Positions 1 through 8,729 of a DNA stretch of 64,000 nt are shown one piece after another; within the stretch, counting starts at the first letter, position 1, and each line of letters begins with the position of its first letter. The notes below the pieces were generated by a model. It saw nothing but the letters and a program-made list of their open reading frames with translations. It did no database searches and was not told the origin of the DNA. This DNA comes from Anaerohalosphaera lusitana. GTDB lineage: Bacteria; Planctomycetota; Phycisphaerae; Sedimentisphaerales; Anaerohalosphaeraceae. The position numbers were made by a program, and so were the translations under genes. The DNA lies in assembly GCF_002007645.1 (NCBI RefSeq), contig NZ_CP019791.1, forward strand, positions 2,418,001 through 2,482,000. Reading direction: 5' to 3'.

Positions 1-1
1 G

Positions 2-1411
2 GGAAAACCCAGAGTTCAGTTATACTATAAGAATGTGACTGCGGATATCATCGGACGCAAACACGGTATCAATGCGGAGCAGTTTCAGGAGCTCGCCAAC
101 CAGACCAAGCCGGTCATTTCTGAACTCAATCAGATGCGCGAGTCCGGTCAGGTCGCATACAGGGACCTGCCTTACAATGAAGATTATCCGCGTCAGGTCA
201 AGGAGATCGCGGGGGAGCTGGAAGGCAAGTACGAGAATTTCGTCGTACTCGGTATTGGCGGGTCCGCTCTTGGAAACATAGCGTTGCAGACCGCGTTGAA
301 TCCATATATGTATAACCTGGACGAGAAGCAGCGAGCAGGGCGTCCGCGTCTTTTCGTGTTTGACAATGTTGATCCCGCCCAACTGGCGAGTTTTCTGAAC
401 TGGGTCGACGATAAGCTCGATAAGACGGTATTCAACGTGATCAGCAAATCCGGCCGAACGGCTGAGACTGCTGCACAATTTTTGACCATACGCAATGTAC
501 TGCTGGAAAAGCTCGGTGAAAAGGGCTATCGTGAGCAGGTTGTTGCTACGACTGATTCGAAACAGGGTACGATGCGGACGATCACCGATGACGCTGGCTT
601 TAAGAGCCTTGAGGTGCCGGATGGTGTTGGCGGCAGGTGGAGCGTGCTGAGTCCGGTTGGTCTGCTGAGTGCGGCTGTGTGCGGAATCGATATCGATGAA
701 CTGCTCGAAGGGGCACGCTCGATGGACGAGAGGGTCAAGACCGAAGATTTCTTCAAGAATCCAGCAGCGATAAATGCGGCAGTTAACTGGAACTATTACA
801 ATTGCGGCAAGCGGATATCGGTTATGATGCCTTATTCGTATAATCTCAAGGACATGTCTGACTGGTACAGACAGCTTTGGGCCGAGAGTCTGGGTAAGAG
901 CAAGGATCTGCGGGGGCATGATATATTCGTGGGTCCGACACCGGTTAAGGCTCTGGGGACGACTGACCAGCACAGCCAGGTTCAGCTATACCGTGAGGGG
1001 CCTAACGACAAACTGTTCACATTCCTGCAGGTTAACGAGTTTGAAAACGATATAACTATCGGCGGTAATCCGGACTGTGCTCCGGAGCTGGGTTATCTGG
1101 GCGGGGCGAAAATGTCCAAGCTGCTCAACAGTGAGAAGATTGCGACTGAGTATGCTTTGCTCAAGGATAAGCGTCCGTGTATGACGGTAATGTTTGACAA
1201 GATCGATGCTCATGCGGTTGGTGAGTTTATTTATCTGTTTGAAGTGACCACGTCGCTTGCTGGTCTGCTTTTTGGTATCGATGCTTACGATCAGCCGGCA
1301 GTTGAGCTGGGCAAAGAGGCAACTTTCGCTTTGATGGGTCGTGAAGGCTTTACGGATATGGCGAAGGATATCAGCCCTGTTGCCGAGATCGATGACAGTT
1401 TTCTGATATGA
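2..1411 (+). CDS. pgi: Glucose-6-phosphate isomerase (5' end outside window)
   Basis: Interconverts glucose-6-phosphate and fructose-6-phosphate in the cytosol. Visible motifs are the sugar-phosphate SIS segment VLGIGGSALGN, VISKSGRTAET, the family signature GGRWSVLSPVGL and the C-terminal block with GTTDQHSQ and YREGP. A GTG at 35 would open the frame, but the reading frame stays open to the window edge and the upstream residues (VQLYYKN before VTADII) look like the usual N-terminus of this family. The true start is therefore judged to lie a few codons outside the window. It is followed 68 bp later by a GDP-mannose-type nucleotidyltransferase gene, so both may draw on the fructose-6-phosphate/mannose branch. 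Confidence 0.95.
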   Translation, partial: GKPRVQLYYKNVTADIIGRKHGINAEQFQELANQTKPVISELNQMRESGQVAYRDLPYNEDYPRQVKEIAGELEGKYENFVVLGIGGSALGNIALQTALNPYMYNLDEKQRAGRPRLFVFDNVDPAQLASFLNWVDDKLDKTVFNVISKSGRTAETAAQFLTIRNVLLEKLGEKGYREQVVATTDSKQGTMRTITDDAGFKSLEVPDGVGGRWSVLSPVGLLSAAVCGIDIDELLEGARSMDERVKTEDFFKNPAAINAAVNWNYYNCGKRISVMMPYSYNLKDMSDWYRQLWAESLGKSKDLRGHDIFVGPTPVKALGTTDQHSQVQLYREGPNDKLFTFLQVNEFENDITIGGNPDCAPELGYLGGAKMSKLLNSEKIATEYALLKDKRPCMTVMFDKIDAHAVGEFIYLFEVTTSLAGLLFGIDAYDQPAVELGKEATFALMGREGFTDMAKDISPVAEIDDSFLI

Positions 1412-1479
1412 TGACAATTTCCGGGATGACATGATTTCGCCCGGCGTAATGCTCACATTCTGTTGAAGAGGTCCATGCA

Positions 1480-2568
1480 ATGGATTACGCTGTAATAATG
1501 GCAGGAGGTACTGGGAAGCGGTTGTGGCCGTTGAGCCGTAAGTCGCGTCCGAAGCAGGTTCTGAAGCTTATCGAGGGCAATACGCTGCTCCGTCGATGTT
1601 ACGACAGGCTGATACCTCTTTTCGATCCGCGGAATATCCTTGTGCTGACCAATGCCGGGTATGCGGATATCGTGCGGGAGAATTTGCCGGATCTGCCGTA
1701 TGGGAACGTACTGGCTGAGCCGGCTGTGCGCGATACCGCCGGCGCGATCGGATTTGCTGCGACGGTCCTGAGCAAATATGATCCGAATGCCAGGATGGCC
1801 GTGGTCACTGCCGATCAACTTATAGAACCTACCGACGTTTTTCAGCAGGCTCTCAGTGATGGGCTTGAATACGTCAAAAAGAATCCTGATGCAATGATCA
1901 CTTTCGGCATCCAGCCGACCTTTCCGAGTACTCAGCTTGGTTATATCAAGGTCGGTGAGCCGCATAAATGCGAATCCTGCACGAATGAAATATTTGACGT
2001 GGACAGTTTTAGTGAAAAGCCCGACATCGCAACGAGCCGTGAATATCTGAGCTCGGGCGAGTATCTCTGGAACAGCGGGATGTTCATTTGGCAGGCGAAG
2101 ACGATCTTAAAGAATATCGAGAAATATCTGCCTGCTTCCAAGGAGCCGCTGAAACGGATTTTTGCGGCGTGGGACGGGCCCCGGCAGGAAGATGTACTCA
2201 AAGAGTGGTTCATAAAGATGCCCAAGATCAGCATCGATTATGGTGTTATGGAGCAGGCTGAAAATGTGAAGGCTATTCGGCTCAACTGCAGCTGGCGTGA
2301 TATGGGGTCTTTCTCAGCTTTGGCGGATATCATCAGTTCTGATGAGAACAATAATATCGTCGTTGCCGGGCAGAGCGAACTGATAGACAGCAAGAATAAT
2401 ATTCTCGTGACGGAGGATGAGGACCATCTTATCGCTGTTATCGGCCTGGAAAATATGGTTGTGGCTCATAGTCCGGATGCTACCCTGGTGTGTCCGATGG
2501 ATGAGGCGCATCGGCTTAAGGAACTGCTCGAAGTCGTCAAACAGCATGGTGGAGAGAAATACCTTTAG
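1480..2568 (+). CDS. manC: Mannose-1-phosphate guanylyltransferase (GDP-mannose pyrophosphorylase)
   Basis: 362 residues. Makes GDP-mannose from mannose-1-phosphate and GTP, a precursor for surface glycans. The N-terminal nucleotide-binding signature is MAGGTGKRLWPLSR followed by KQVLKL. FSEKP and WNSGMFIW are typical of this family. The length fits a single nucleotidyltransferase domain; the C-terminal phosphomannose isomerase domain found in bifunctional enzymes is absent. A purine-rich GAAGAGG precedes the ATG. The gene lies between pgi and ruvX on the same strand, with only 9 bp to ruvX. Specificity for GTP/mannose over another NDP-sugar is inferred from overall similarity, not from a diagnostic residue. 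Confidence 0.85.
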   Translation: MDYAVIMAGGTGKRLWPLSRKSRPKQVLKLIEGNTLLRRCYDRLIPLFDPRNILVLTNAGYADIVRENLPDLPYGNVLAEPAVRDTAGAIGFAATVLSKYDPNARMAVVTADQLIEPTDVFQQALSDGLEYVKKNPDAMITFGIQPTFPSTQLGYIKVGEPHKCESCTNEIFDVDSFSEKPDIATSREYLSSGEYLWNSGMFIWQAKTILKNIEKYLPASKEPLKRIFAAWDGPRQEDVLKEWFIKMPKISIDYGVMEQAENVKAIRLNCSWRDMGSFSALADIISSDENNNIVVAGQSELIDSKNNILVTEDEDHLIAVIGLENMVVAHSPDATLVCPMDEAHRLKELLEVVKQHGGEKYL

Positions 2569-2577
2569 GGATTTTCA

Positions 2578-2994
2578 ATGCGGTTTCTGGCAGTAGATTT
2601 CGGGGAAAAACGGACCGGGCTGGCGGTCTGTGATGAGAAGGAGACTATGGCATTTCCACTTACGGTCCTTGAAGGCCAGGGCGGGCTTGCGAATCGAATT
2701 GCGAAAATTGCTAAGGAGGAGCAGGCTCAGGGTTTCGTGATGGGGCTTCCTCTCAATATGGACGGCACTGAGGGCGATCGTGCCGCTAGAGTGCGTCATT
2801 TCACCGAAAAACTTTCGCAGGTTACTGATCTTCCGGTCTTTTTTCACGATGAAAGACTTAGCAGTTTCGAGGCGGAGAACAAGCTGGCAGGGCATCTTAC
2901 CCGGAAAAAGAAGAAAAAACATCTGGATGCTGTGGCAGCGGCGGGTATTCTCGAGTCATTTCTGCAGAAACGGCGAGAAATGCCGGAAGATTAG
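2578..2994 (+). CDS. ruvX: Putative pre-16S rRNA nuclease / Holliday junction resolvase-like YqgF
   Basis: 138 residues, the usual size of the RNase H-fold YqgF/RuvX family, which trims 16S rRNA ends. Conserved acidic positions are visible: FLAVDFGEKRTGLA at the N-terminus, GLPLNMDG, then DERLSSFEA, and a C-terminal HLDAVAAAGIL. A lysine-rich patch just before HLDAVAA (residues about 104-109) could contact RNA. Only 9 bp separate it from the preceding guanylyltransferase gene, suggesting cotranscription. A 165-bp gap follows before pgl. Confidence 0.85.
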   Translation: MRFLAVDFGEKRTGLAVCDEKETMAFPLTVLEGQGGLANRIAKIAKEEQAQGFVMGLPLNMDGTEGDRAARVRHFTEKLSQVTDLPVFFHDERLSSFEAENKLAGHLTRKKKKKHLDAVAAAGILESFLQKRREMPED

Positions 2995-3159
2995 AGGCTA
3001 CAAGCAGCTTTGCTTCATTTGCTCATTTTATGCCTTTCTTGTGGAGTTTTAAACAAATCAATACGTCTATGCATTTTAAGCTGGCGGTTGGCGAGCTTTT
3101 GCGTAATAATAAAAGAGTAGACGCAGAGCGGGAATTGTTGAGTTGAGAGAGGTGTAACA

Positions 3160-3924
3160 ATGGAAAAGACCAGACACGCCAAACTGAATCTCGACCGCGT
3201 TGATAATGCAGATCGGCTTGCTGAAAGGGCACTGGATGTCTTTTGTGAGGATGCAAGTCGGGCGATCCAGGAAAAGGGGGTTTTTACAGTCGCGTTATCC
3301 GGGGGGCACACACCTGTTCGTTTTTTCGAGCTTCTGGGAAGCAGCGAGCAGGCGAATTCTGTTAAATGGGACAGTGTGCATCTGTTCTGGGTCGATGAGC
3401 GTTTTGTTTCTCCCGATTCTGAAGATAGCAATTACGGGTTGGCTGCGAGCACGTTTTTGGATAAGGTCGGTATACCGGAGCAAAATATACACCGTATAAG
3501 CGGTGAAGAGACCGAGTACTCCAAAGCTGTCGATCAGTACGAAGACCAGATAAAGAGCGTGTTTGATCTTGCAGCGGGTGAGAAGCCGCAGTTCGACTTA
3601 CTGGTATTGGGAATGGGTGCAGACGGCCACATAGGGTCGCTTTATCCCAATTCTGTGGTGCTTTTTGATACCGAGGATATAGTCAGCCCGGTATATTTCA
3701 TGGGGGAAAACATCAATCGCATTACGCTGACTTATCCTGTGATCCGCAAAGCTGAGCATATTCTCATAATGATATCCGGCCGGGGGAAGGCGGAAACATT
3801 GCGAGATGTGCTTACGAGTGAGCCGGATGAGGTACGCTATCCGGTGCATACACTCTGGCCTATTCTGGAAAAGGTGACCTGGCTGGTGGATCAAGAGGCG
3901 GCTCAATACCTTGAGGATTACTGA
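3160..3924 (+). CDS. pgl: 6-phosphogluconolactonase
   Basis: 254 residues. Hydrolyses 6-phosphogluconolactone in the oxidative pentose phosphate pathway. Family features are ALSGGHTPVRFFELL, the VDERFV segment, and LGMGADGHIGSLYP, which carries the catalytic-region glycines and histidine. GAGAGGTG just upstream supports the ATG start. It is convergent with the LysM gene and the two stop regions overlap by 7 bp (3918-3924). Together with pgi it places hexose-phosphate metabolism at this end of the window. Confidence 0.9.
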   Translation: MEKTRHAKLNLDRVDNADRLAERALDVFCEDASRAIQEKGVFTVALSGGHTPVRFFELLGSSEQANSVKWDSVHLFWVDERFVSPDSEDSNYGLAASTFLDKVGIPEQNIHRISGEETEYSKAVDQYEDQIKSVFDLAAGEKPQFDLLVLGMGADGHIGSLYPNSVVLFDTEDIVSPVYFMGENINRITLTYPVIRKAEHILIMISGRGKAETLRDVLTSEPDEVRYPVHTLWPILEKVTWLVDQEAAQYLEDY

Positions 3925-4388
3925 GGTATCACCAGCTCCATGCCGGGTCGAACGGCTTTGGGATCATCGATGTCGTTGGATTCCTGGATGAGCTTCCATT
4001 TGGACTGATTGCCGTAGTAGTCGCGGGCAATAGAAGATAGCGTTTCGCCTTTGGTGACGACATGCACTTTTTCATTCTTTGGGTTGGCGGATTCTGAATT
4101 CCGCTTTGTCGTATCGAGCGAATCAAAGAGGTCGTCCTCAGCGACTGCAGGGTGATCTTCACTCAGACCCCATTTCAGCGAGTTTTCCTGTGACTCTTTA
4201 TCGTCCACGTCGGCAGGCATCTCATAGGTGCTGTGATCTATAGTGATCTCGTTGTTGCTTTGATTCTTTTCGAATGCCCGCTTCTGACGGCTTGCAAGGT
4301 CCTCGGTCGGCCACATGGATACTGTGACAGTAGCCGCAGTGGCGAACAGAAATCCTATGAGTATGCCGATTTTCAGATCACGTGGCAT
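3918..4388 (-). CDS. LysM-domain membrane-anchored protein
   Basis: About 156 residues. One N-terminal membrane segment (IGILIGFLFATAATVTVSMW) is followed by an acidic, probably disordered linker and a C-terminal LysM domain (VHVVTKGETLSSIARDYYG ... NDIDDPKAVRPGMELVIP). LysM binds peptidoglycan-type glycans, so a cell-wall-facing anchor is likely. The start at 4388 is preferred because the longer reading frame to 4418 would run through the secDF terminator hairpin. It sits downstream of secDF on the same strand, so it is expressed either by read-through or from its own promoter. Exact role unknown. Confidence 0.75.
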   Translation of the reverse strand: MPRDLKIGILIGFLFATAATVTVSMWPTEDLASRQKRAFEKNQSNNEITIDHSTYEMPADVDDKESQENSLKWGLSEDHPAVAEDDLFDSLDTTKRNSESANPKNEKVHVVTKGETLSSIARDYYGNQSKWKLIQESNDIDDPKAVRPGMELVIPQ

Positions 4389-4394
4389 GATAAT

Positions 4395-4431
4395 CAAAAA
4401 AGGGCCGCGGATCAGCATGACCCGCAGCCCT
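4395..4431 (-). terminator. Rho-independent terminator after secDF
   Basis: Read on the minus strand, AGGGCTGCGG pairs with CCGCGGCCCT (one G-U pair) around a 10-nt loop, followed by a run of six T. It lies 15 bp beyond the secDF stop and just before the LysM start. Confidence 0.85.
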
Positions 4432-4445
4432 TTGCGATAACTCTC

Positions 4446-7400
4446 TTATTTAGTTTCACTTTCGGATTCAGCCGAACCTGTGAGCAGGATCGGAGCAGCT
4501 ATTCCGATCGAAGAGTATGTACCCACGATAATACCGATCAGCATTGCAAAGGTGAAGCCTCGCAGACCTTCGCCGCCCCAGATGTACATAACAAGCACAA
4601 CGACGAATGTTGTGAACGATGTCAAAAGGGTTCGCGAGATAGTCTGGTTGATGCTGTTGGATACTACGTGCGGCGTGAGTTTGCCCTTGCCGCGATTTTC
4701 ACGGATACGGTCGAAGACAACGATCGTATCATTCAGCGAATAACCGATGATCGTCAGGAAGGCCGCGATCATTTCAAGATTGATCTTGAAGTCCATGATG
4801 CCGAGTGCTCTTCCAAGCGATGTTTTCGCGATGAAAGTACAGACCGTTACGGCACCGAGCGTTATGCACACGTCATGGATAAGGGCCGCTATCGCTGCAA
4901 ATCCGTAGCGTGCTGTTCCGAACCGGATCCAGATGTAGGCTACGATAGCTATGAGCGAGAGCACGATGGCGATGATCGCACGAACCTTGGCCTGCTGTCC
5001 GATCGACGGATCGACCTGTGTTACGCGTGAGAGCGATTCTTCCATCGATGCTGCTGTGAGAACCTTGGACTTTTCGCCTTCAATGAAGCTCTGCCATTCA
5101 TCTTCGCTGAACTCACGGTAACCAGCCTCGGGGTGTACGCTGACGTAGACAAATTCGCTCAGCTCTGTACCCGGCTCAGGTATGGTCATATCTTTCGCGA
5201 AGAGCTGCGAATTGTACCACTGCATGTTTGCCATTGTAGGCTTGAACCGAACATCAGCGAATCGGCTCTGGATCTCACCGAACGTGGCGGAATTGTCCAA
5301 TTCAACAGTGATCATGACCCCGCCGAGGTATTCGCTGAGTTCAGGTGTAGCTTCCGTGATCTGTTCAGCGGCTGTGATCTGGGGTTCAAGATTTTCACGC
5401 ACATCCAGCAGACCTTCGAAAGTATCACGGACTGCTTCACTGACTACCTCGTTGACTTCGATGCCCTCGATCGTGACGTTGTCACCGAAGGCTTCTTCGA
5501 TGGTCTGAGAAACCAGAGGCTTGTTCACTGTAGTCGTCTTGACTGTGAACTGAGAATCCTGTTTGTTAACCTGCAGATCGTAGAGCGTGCCGGTATCGGA
5601 CATCGCTTTTTGCAACTGGGCCTGCACGTTTTCGGTTGTGGCTTCAACGCCTTCGCCGAGTTCTATAGTTGCGACAGCATTGTTGGTTTCGGTGGTGCTG
5701 ATCTGGAACTGATCGCCGCTTTCGCCGACGGTGTAGACTTTGGCCGTCTGCAGTGCGGGGCTGCCGATCTCTTCGCCTTTTTGGTGAATCATGGCAGCGA
5801 TGTCATCGGTGGTAAGGCCGTGACCTTCCTTGAGATCGATCTGAACGCTTGTACCACCGGTGAATTCGATGTCGTACTTGCTGTTCGTCTGTTCGTCACG
5901 CAGGAAGAATACCGCAAGGCCGCCCACGATCAGGATAGTCGATACGGAGAAGAATACCTTCCGTACACTCATCCAGTTGATCTTTGGTGTGCCTACAAGC
6001 TGGAGCATGACCAGGTGGTCCTTGATAACCCGCTTGTCGAGCAGGAAGTTGAAGACGACCCGCGTTACGAACAGAGCCGTGAACATACTCGAGATGATAC
6101 CGAGCATGAGTACGATCGCAAAGCCCTTGATCTCTTCCGATGCAACCATGTAAAGGATCAGGGCAACGAAGAACGTGGTTATGTTTGCGTCGAGAATGGT
6201 TCGGAACGCTCGCTGGTAGCCGTTGGCAATAGCGGAGCGGAGGGACGATCCCTGCTTCTGCTCCTCGCGTATACGTTCGAAGATAAGCACGTTAGCATCC
6301 ACACTCATGCCGATCGTCAGGATCAGACCCGCGATACCAGGCAGGGTGAATGTCGCGTTGAGCGTTACCATCATAGCAAGGACGAACAGAATGTTCATCA
6401 GCAGGGCGATGTCGGCAATAGAACCGGCCAGCAGATAATAGACAAGCATGAAGACGGCGACGATAATGACGCCGTAGATGCCCGCCTTTATACCGCGGTC
6501 CCTGTTTTCCGTACCGAGTGTCGGCCCAATGGTCTGTTCGCTCGAAGGTGCCTCACTGAGACTTGCCTGGAACGAACCGGCATTGAGCTTGCTGATCATG
6601 TCATCACGTTCGGTGGGTGTGAACTCACCGGTGATGATACCGCTGCTGCGGATAGCGTCGTTGATCTTGGGTGCTGAGATGACCTTGTTGTCCAGCAATA
6701 TAGCAAGCGGGCGACCGATGTTATTGTTCGTCAGCCTGTAGAACATATTCGCTGCTATCTCGCCGTGCTCGAACCCGATGGCGCGACGGCCGTTTTGATC
6801 GACAGTCGGATAGGCCCTCTGGAGCGACCATTCCTCGTCACCAGTGTGAAGCATGGTTTCGCCTGGCTGGTCACTTGCGAGCACATAATGCTTTTCGCCA
6901 AAGGTGCCGGTTATGCCGGTACCCTGGCTGTAATTTTCCCAGTCTTCGACCTCGACCCACTTGTATTCATTGGTCGAAGCCAGTTGCGGTCCTCTGGTCT
7001 GCAGAGCTTCTACCAGTGCGCGGGCCTTGCTTTCGGCGATGGTGCCGTCTCGCATGGTTGGCAGTATCCTGAACTCGAGCTTACCGCTACCACGAAGCAT
7101 CCTCTTGAGATCCTCCGGATCATCGAGCCTGCCTGCACCCGGCGCATACTCTGCATAAGCCTCGATAACATTTTCGATCTTTTCTTCGCGGGCCGGGAAT
7201 CTTTCCTTAAGCTCGTTGAGCATCTCGGTGCGTTTGACAGAGTCCTCGGGCAGGTCAAGTATTTCCTTGAGGCGAGTGATGCTGAGATTCAGTTGGTTGA
7301 GACGCTGCTCAGCATCCTTGAAGGCGACTCTGGCACCGTCTTCCGGATCAGCGATCTGGTTAAGCTTATTTGCAAGCTGGCCGTACTTTTCGATGTACTG

Positions 7401-8084
7401 CTCGACAAAGGGTTTTGCTTCTTCAGTCTCGCCGACGAAGGTGTCGATACGATCCTGAAGTTCTTCGCCTTCGAGTTTGTTCCAGTATACTGCCTGGTTG
7501 CTCAGTCTTTCCCCGCTGAGCCCTGCAGCATCGACTTTCTTCTGCAGTGTCTCGAGTTCCTGTTCGAGCTGTTCGGTTTCAGACTGCAGTGCGGTAAGTC
7601 TGTCATATGTGCTTGCCAGCTCGGTAAGTATTTCGTTGCGTGTTTCGGAATCACCTGCGAATTCGGCAAAGACTTCCTGGCGTTCTTCTTTGTCTGCAGC
7701 AAGAGCACGCTTGACGCGCATGAGATTGAGGTTCTCATCCTCGAGCGAATCGAGAGCTTGCTGATAAGCTTTTCGCTTCTCGATGGTCTCCTTGCTCGCG
7801 AGCGGCTGCTGTATCTCGATACGTGTGTCCCCGAGAGGGCGGATGACGAGATTGGCCACGTTCTGAGGGTCAATACGTTTTCTCAGGATCGGTATCTGTG
7901 ACTCTGCAAGTCCTTCGGTTTCATCCGGAGACATTCCCTGCGTATTGAAGTCATAGATCAGCTTCGTACCGCCGGCAAGGTCCAGGCCCGGCTTGAGCTT
8001 GTCCTGTGGCGGATATACCTGGTAGAGTGCGAAAACTACAAGTGCCAGGATTAGAATAATTTTCCAAGTTTGATTTTTACCCAT
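4446..8084 (-). CDS. secDF: SecD-SecF fusion, protein export accessory membrane protein
   Basis: 1212 residues. SecD and SecF drive late steps of Sec-dependent export using the proton motive force. SecD half: N-terminal membrane segment, GLDLAGGT motif near residue 33, periplasmic domain, then a six-helix RND-type membrane block from about residue 515. SecF half from about residue 690, with its own FTGG motif and C-terminal six-helix block ending about residue 1200. Compared with usual fusions of about 750-850 residues it is much longer: residues about 75-330 form a charged, Glu/Leu/Gln-rich predicted coiled-coil insertion in the first periplasmic domain, and the SecF periplasmic domain is enlarged too. 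It follows yajC by 49 bp; the two encode one complex. Confidence 0.93.
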   Translation of the reverse strand: MGKNQTWKIILILALVVFALYQVYPPQDKLKPGLDLAGGTKLIYDFNTQGMSPDETEGLAESQIPILRKRIDPQNVANLVIRPLGDTRIEIQQPLASKETIEKRKAYQQALDSLEDENLNLMRVKRALAADKEERQEVFAEFAGDSETRNEILTELASTYDRLTALQSETEQLEQELETLQKKVDAAGLSGERLSNQAVYWNKLEGEELQDRIDTFVGETEEAKPFVEQYIEKYGQLANKLNQIADPEDGARVAFKDAEQRLNQLNLSITRLKEILDLPEDSVKRTEMLNELKERFPAREEKIENVIEAYAEYAPGAGRLDDPEDLKRMLRGSGKLEFRILPTMRDGTIAESKARALVEALQTRGPQLASTNEYKWVEVEDWENYSQGTGITGTFGEKHYVLASDQPGETMLHTGDEEWSLQRAYPTVDQNGRRAIGFEHGEIAANMFYRLTNNNIGRPLAILLDNKVISAPKINDAIRSSGIITGEFTPTERDDMISKLNAGSFQASLSEAPSSEQTIGPTLGTENRDRGIKAGIYGVIIVAVFMLVYYLLAGSIADIALLMNILFVLAMMVTLNATFTLPGIAGLILTIGMSVDANVLIFERIREEQKQGSSLRSAIANGYQRAFRTILDANITTFFVALILYMVASEEIKGFAIVLMLGIISSMFTALFVTRVVFNFLLDKRVIKDHLVMLQLVGTPKINWMSVRKVFFSVSTILIVGGLAVFFLRDEQTNSKYDIEFTGGTSVQIDLKEGHGLTTDDIAAMIHQKGEEIGSPALQTAKVYTVGESGDQFQISTTETNNAVATIELGEGVEATTENVQAQLQKAMSDTGTLYDLQVNKQDSQFTVKTTTVNKPLVSQTIEEAFGDNVTIEGIEVNEVVSEAVRDTFEGLLDVRENLEPQITAAEQITEATPELSEYLGGVMITVELDNSATFGEIQSRFADVRFKPTMANMQWYNSQLFAKDMTIPEPGTELSEFVYVSVHPEAGYREFSEDEWQSFIEGEKSKVLTAASMEESLSRVTQVDPSIGQQAKVRAIIAIVLSLIAIVAYIWIRFGTARYGFAAIAALIHDVCITLGAVTVCTFIAKTSLGRALGIMDFKINLEMIAAFLTIIGYSLNDTIVVFDRIRENRGKGKLTPHVVSNSINQTISRTLLTSFTTFVVVLVMYIWGGEGLRGFTFAMLIGIIVGTYSSIGIAAPILLTGSAESESETK

Positions 8085-8133
8085 CGCTTATTCCCAAACA
8101 AAACGAACTAGATTTTCAAGCAAATTCACGCTG

Positions 8134-8577
8134 TTATTTATTTTCAGATTTATCCGAAACTACCTCAGCGATAGCACCGGGTGATACCTTGATCTTTGCA
8201 TTTGTGTTCTCGTCGATCTTGATGGTGAGCTCATTGTCCTTGATGTCGATCACTGTGCCATAGATGCCGCCGATCGTACGGACGCGGTCGTTTTTCTTGA
8301 GCGAGCTGACCATCTTGCTGTGCTGCTGCTGGCGTTTCTTTGGTCCGCGGATGATCAGGAAATAGAAAACTACGAAAATAATGATCAGCGGAAGCAATTG
8401 ACCGAAGCCGAAGCCCGGCGCGTCGCCCTGACCTTCACCGTCTGCGGGGGGTGTTTGCTGACTGCCGTCTTCTGTTGTCATTTCTTCGGTCTGGCCTTCT
8501 TCAGCCTGGCCGCCCTGAATTACCTGACCTTCTTCACCCTCTGCTCCGTTAGCCGCCAGTATCCAATAAGTATTCAT
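8134..8577 (-). CDS. yajC: Preprotein translocase subunit YajC
   Basis: 147 residues. Partner of SecDF in the Sec holotranslocon. It has one membrane helix (QLLPLIIIFVVFYFLIIRGP, about residues 60-79) followed by the basic stretch PKKRQQQ and the conserved C-terminal beta-rich domain (VRTIGGIYGTVIDI ... NAKIKVSPGAIAEV). The N-terminal 58 residues are a long acidic Gln/Gly-rich extension ahead of the helix, unlike the short N-terminus of most YajC proteins. Gene order tgt-yajC-secDF is the classic arrangement. Confidence 0.93.
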   Translation of the reverse strand: MNTYWILAANGAEGEEGQVIQGGQAEEGQTEEMTTEDGSQQTPPADGEGQGDAPGFGFGQLLPLIIIFVVFYFLIIRGPKKRQQQHSKMVSSLKKNDRVRTIGGIYGTVIDIKDNELTIKIDENTNAKIKVSPGAIAEVVSDKSENK

Positions 8578-8729
8578 GTCAAATCCCTTCTTCTTCTAAT
8601 TTCGTGACGCTGTTGCAATATCAACCGATGCGGGTACATTCCCGCCTGCCGCTTCCGTATGGACGAAGTCGGCAAAATTTGCTATATGTTATCAGAAAAT
8701 ATCTGAGTGTGTCAGAAAAAATTGCAAAC

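Noticed and set aside
20-973. 317-codon minus-strand frame opposite pgi
   Set aside because: Antisense shadow of a clearly identified enzyme gene.
4480-7901. Long plus-strand open frames opposite secDF (up to 514 codons)
   Set aside because: They mirror secDF codons in the antisense frame, have no ribosome sites and no family likeness; secDF is certain.
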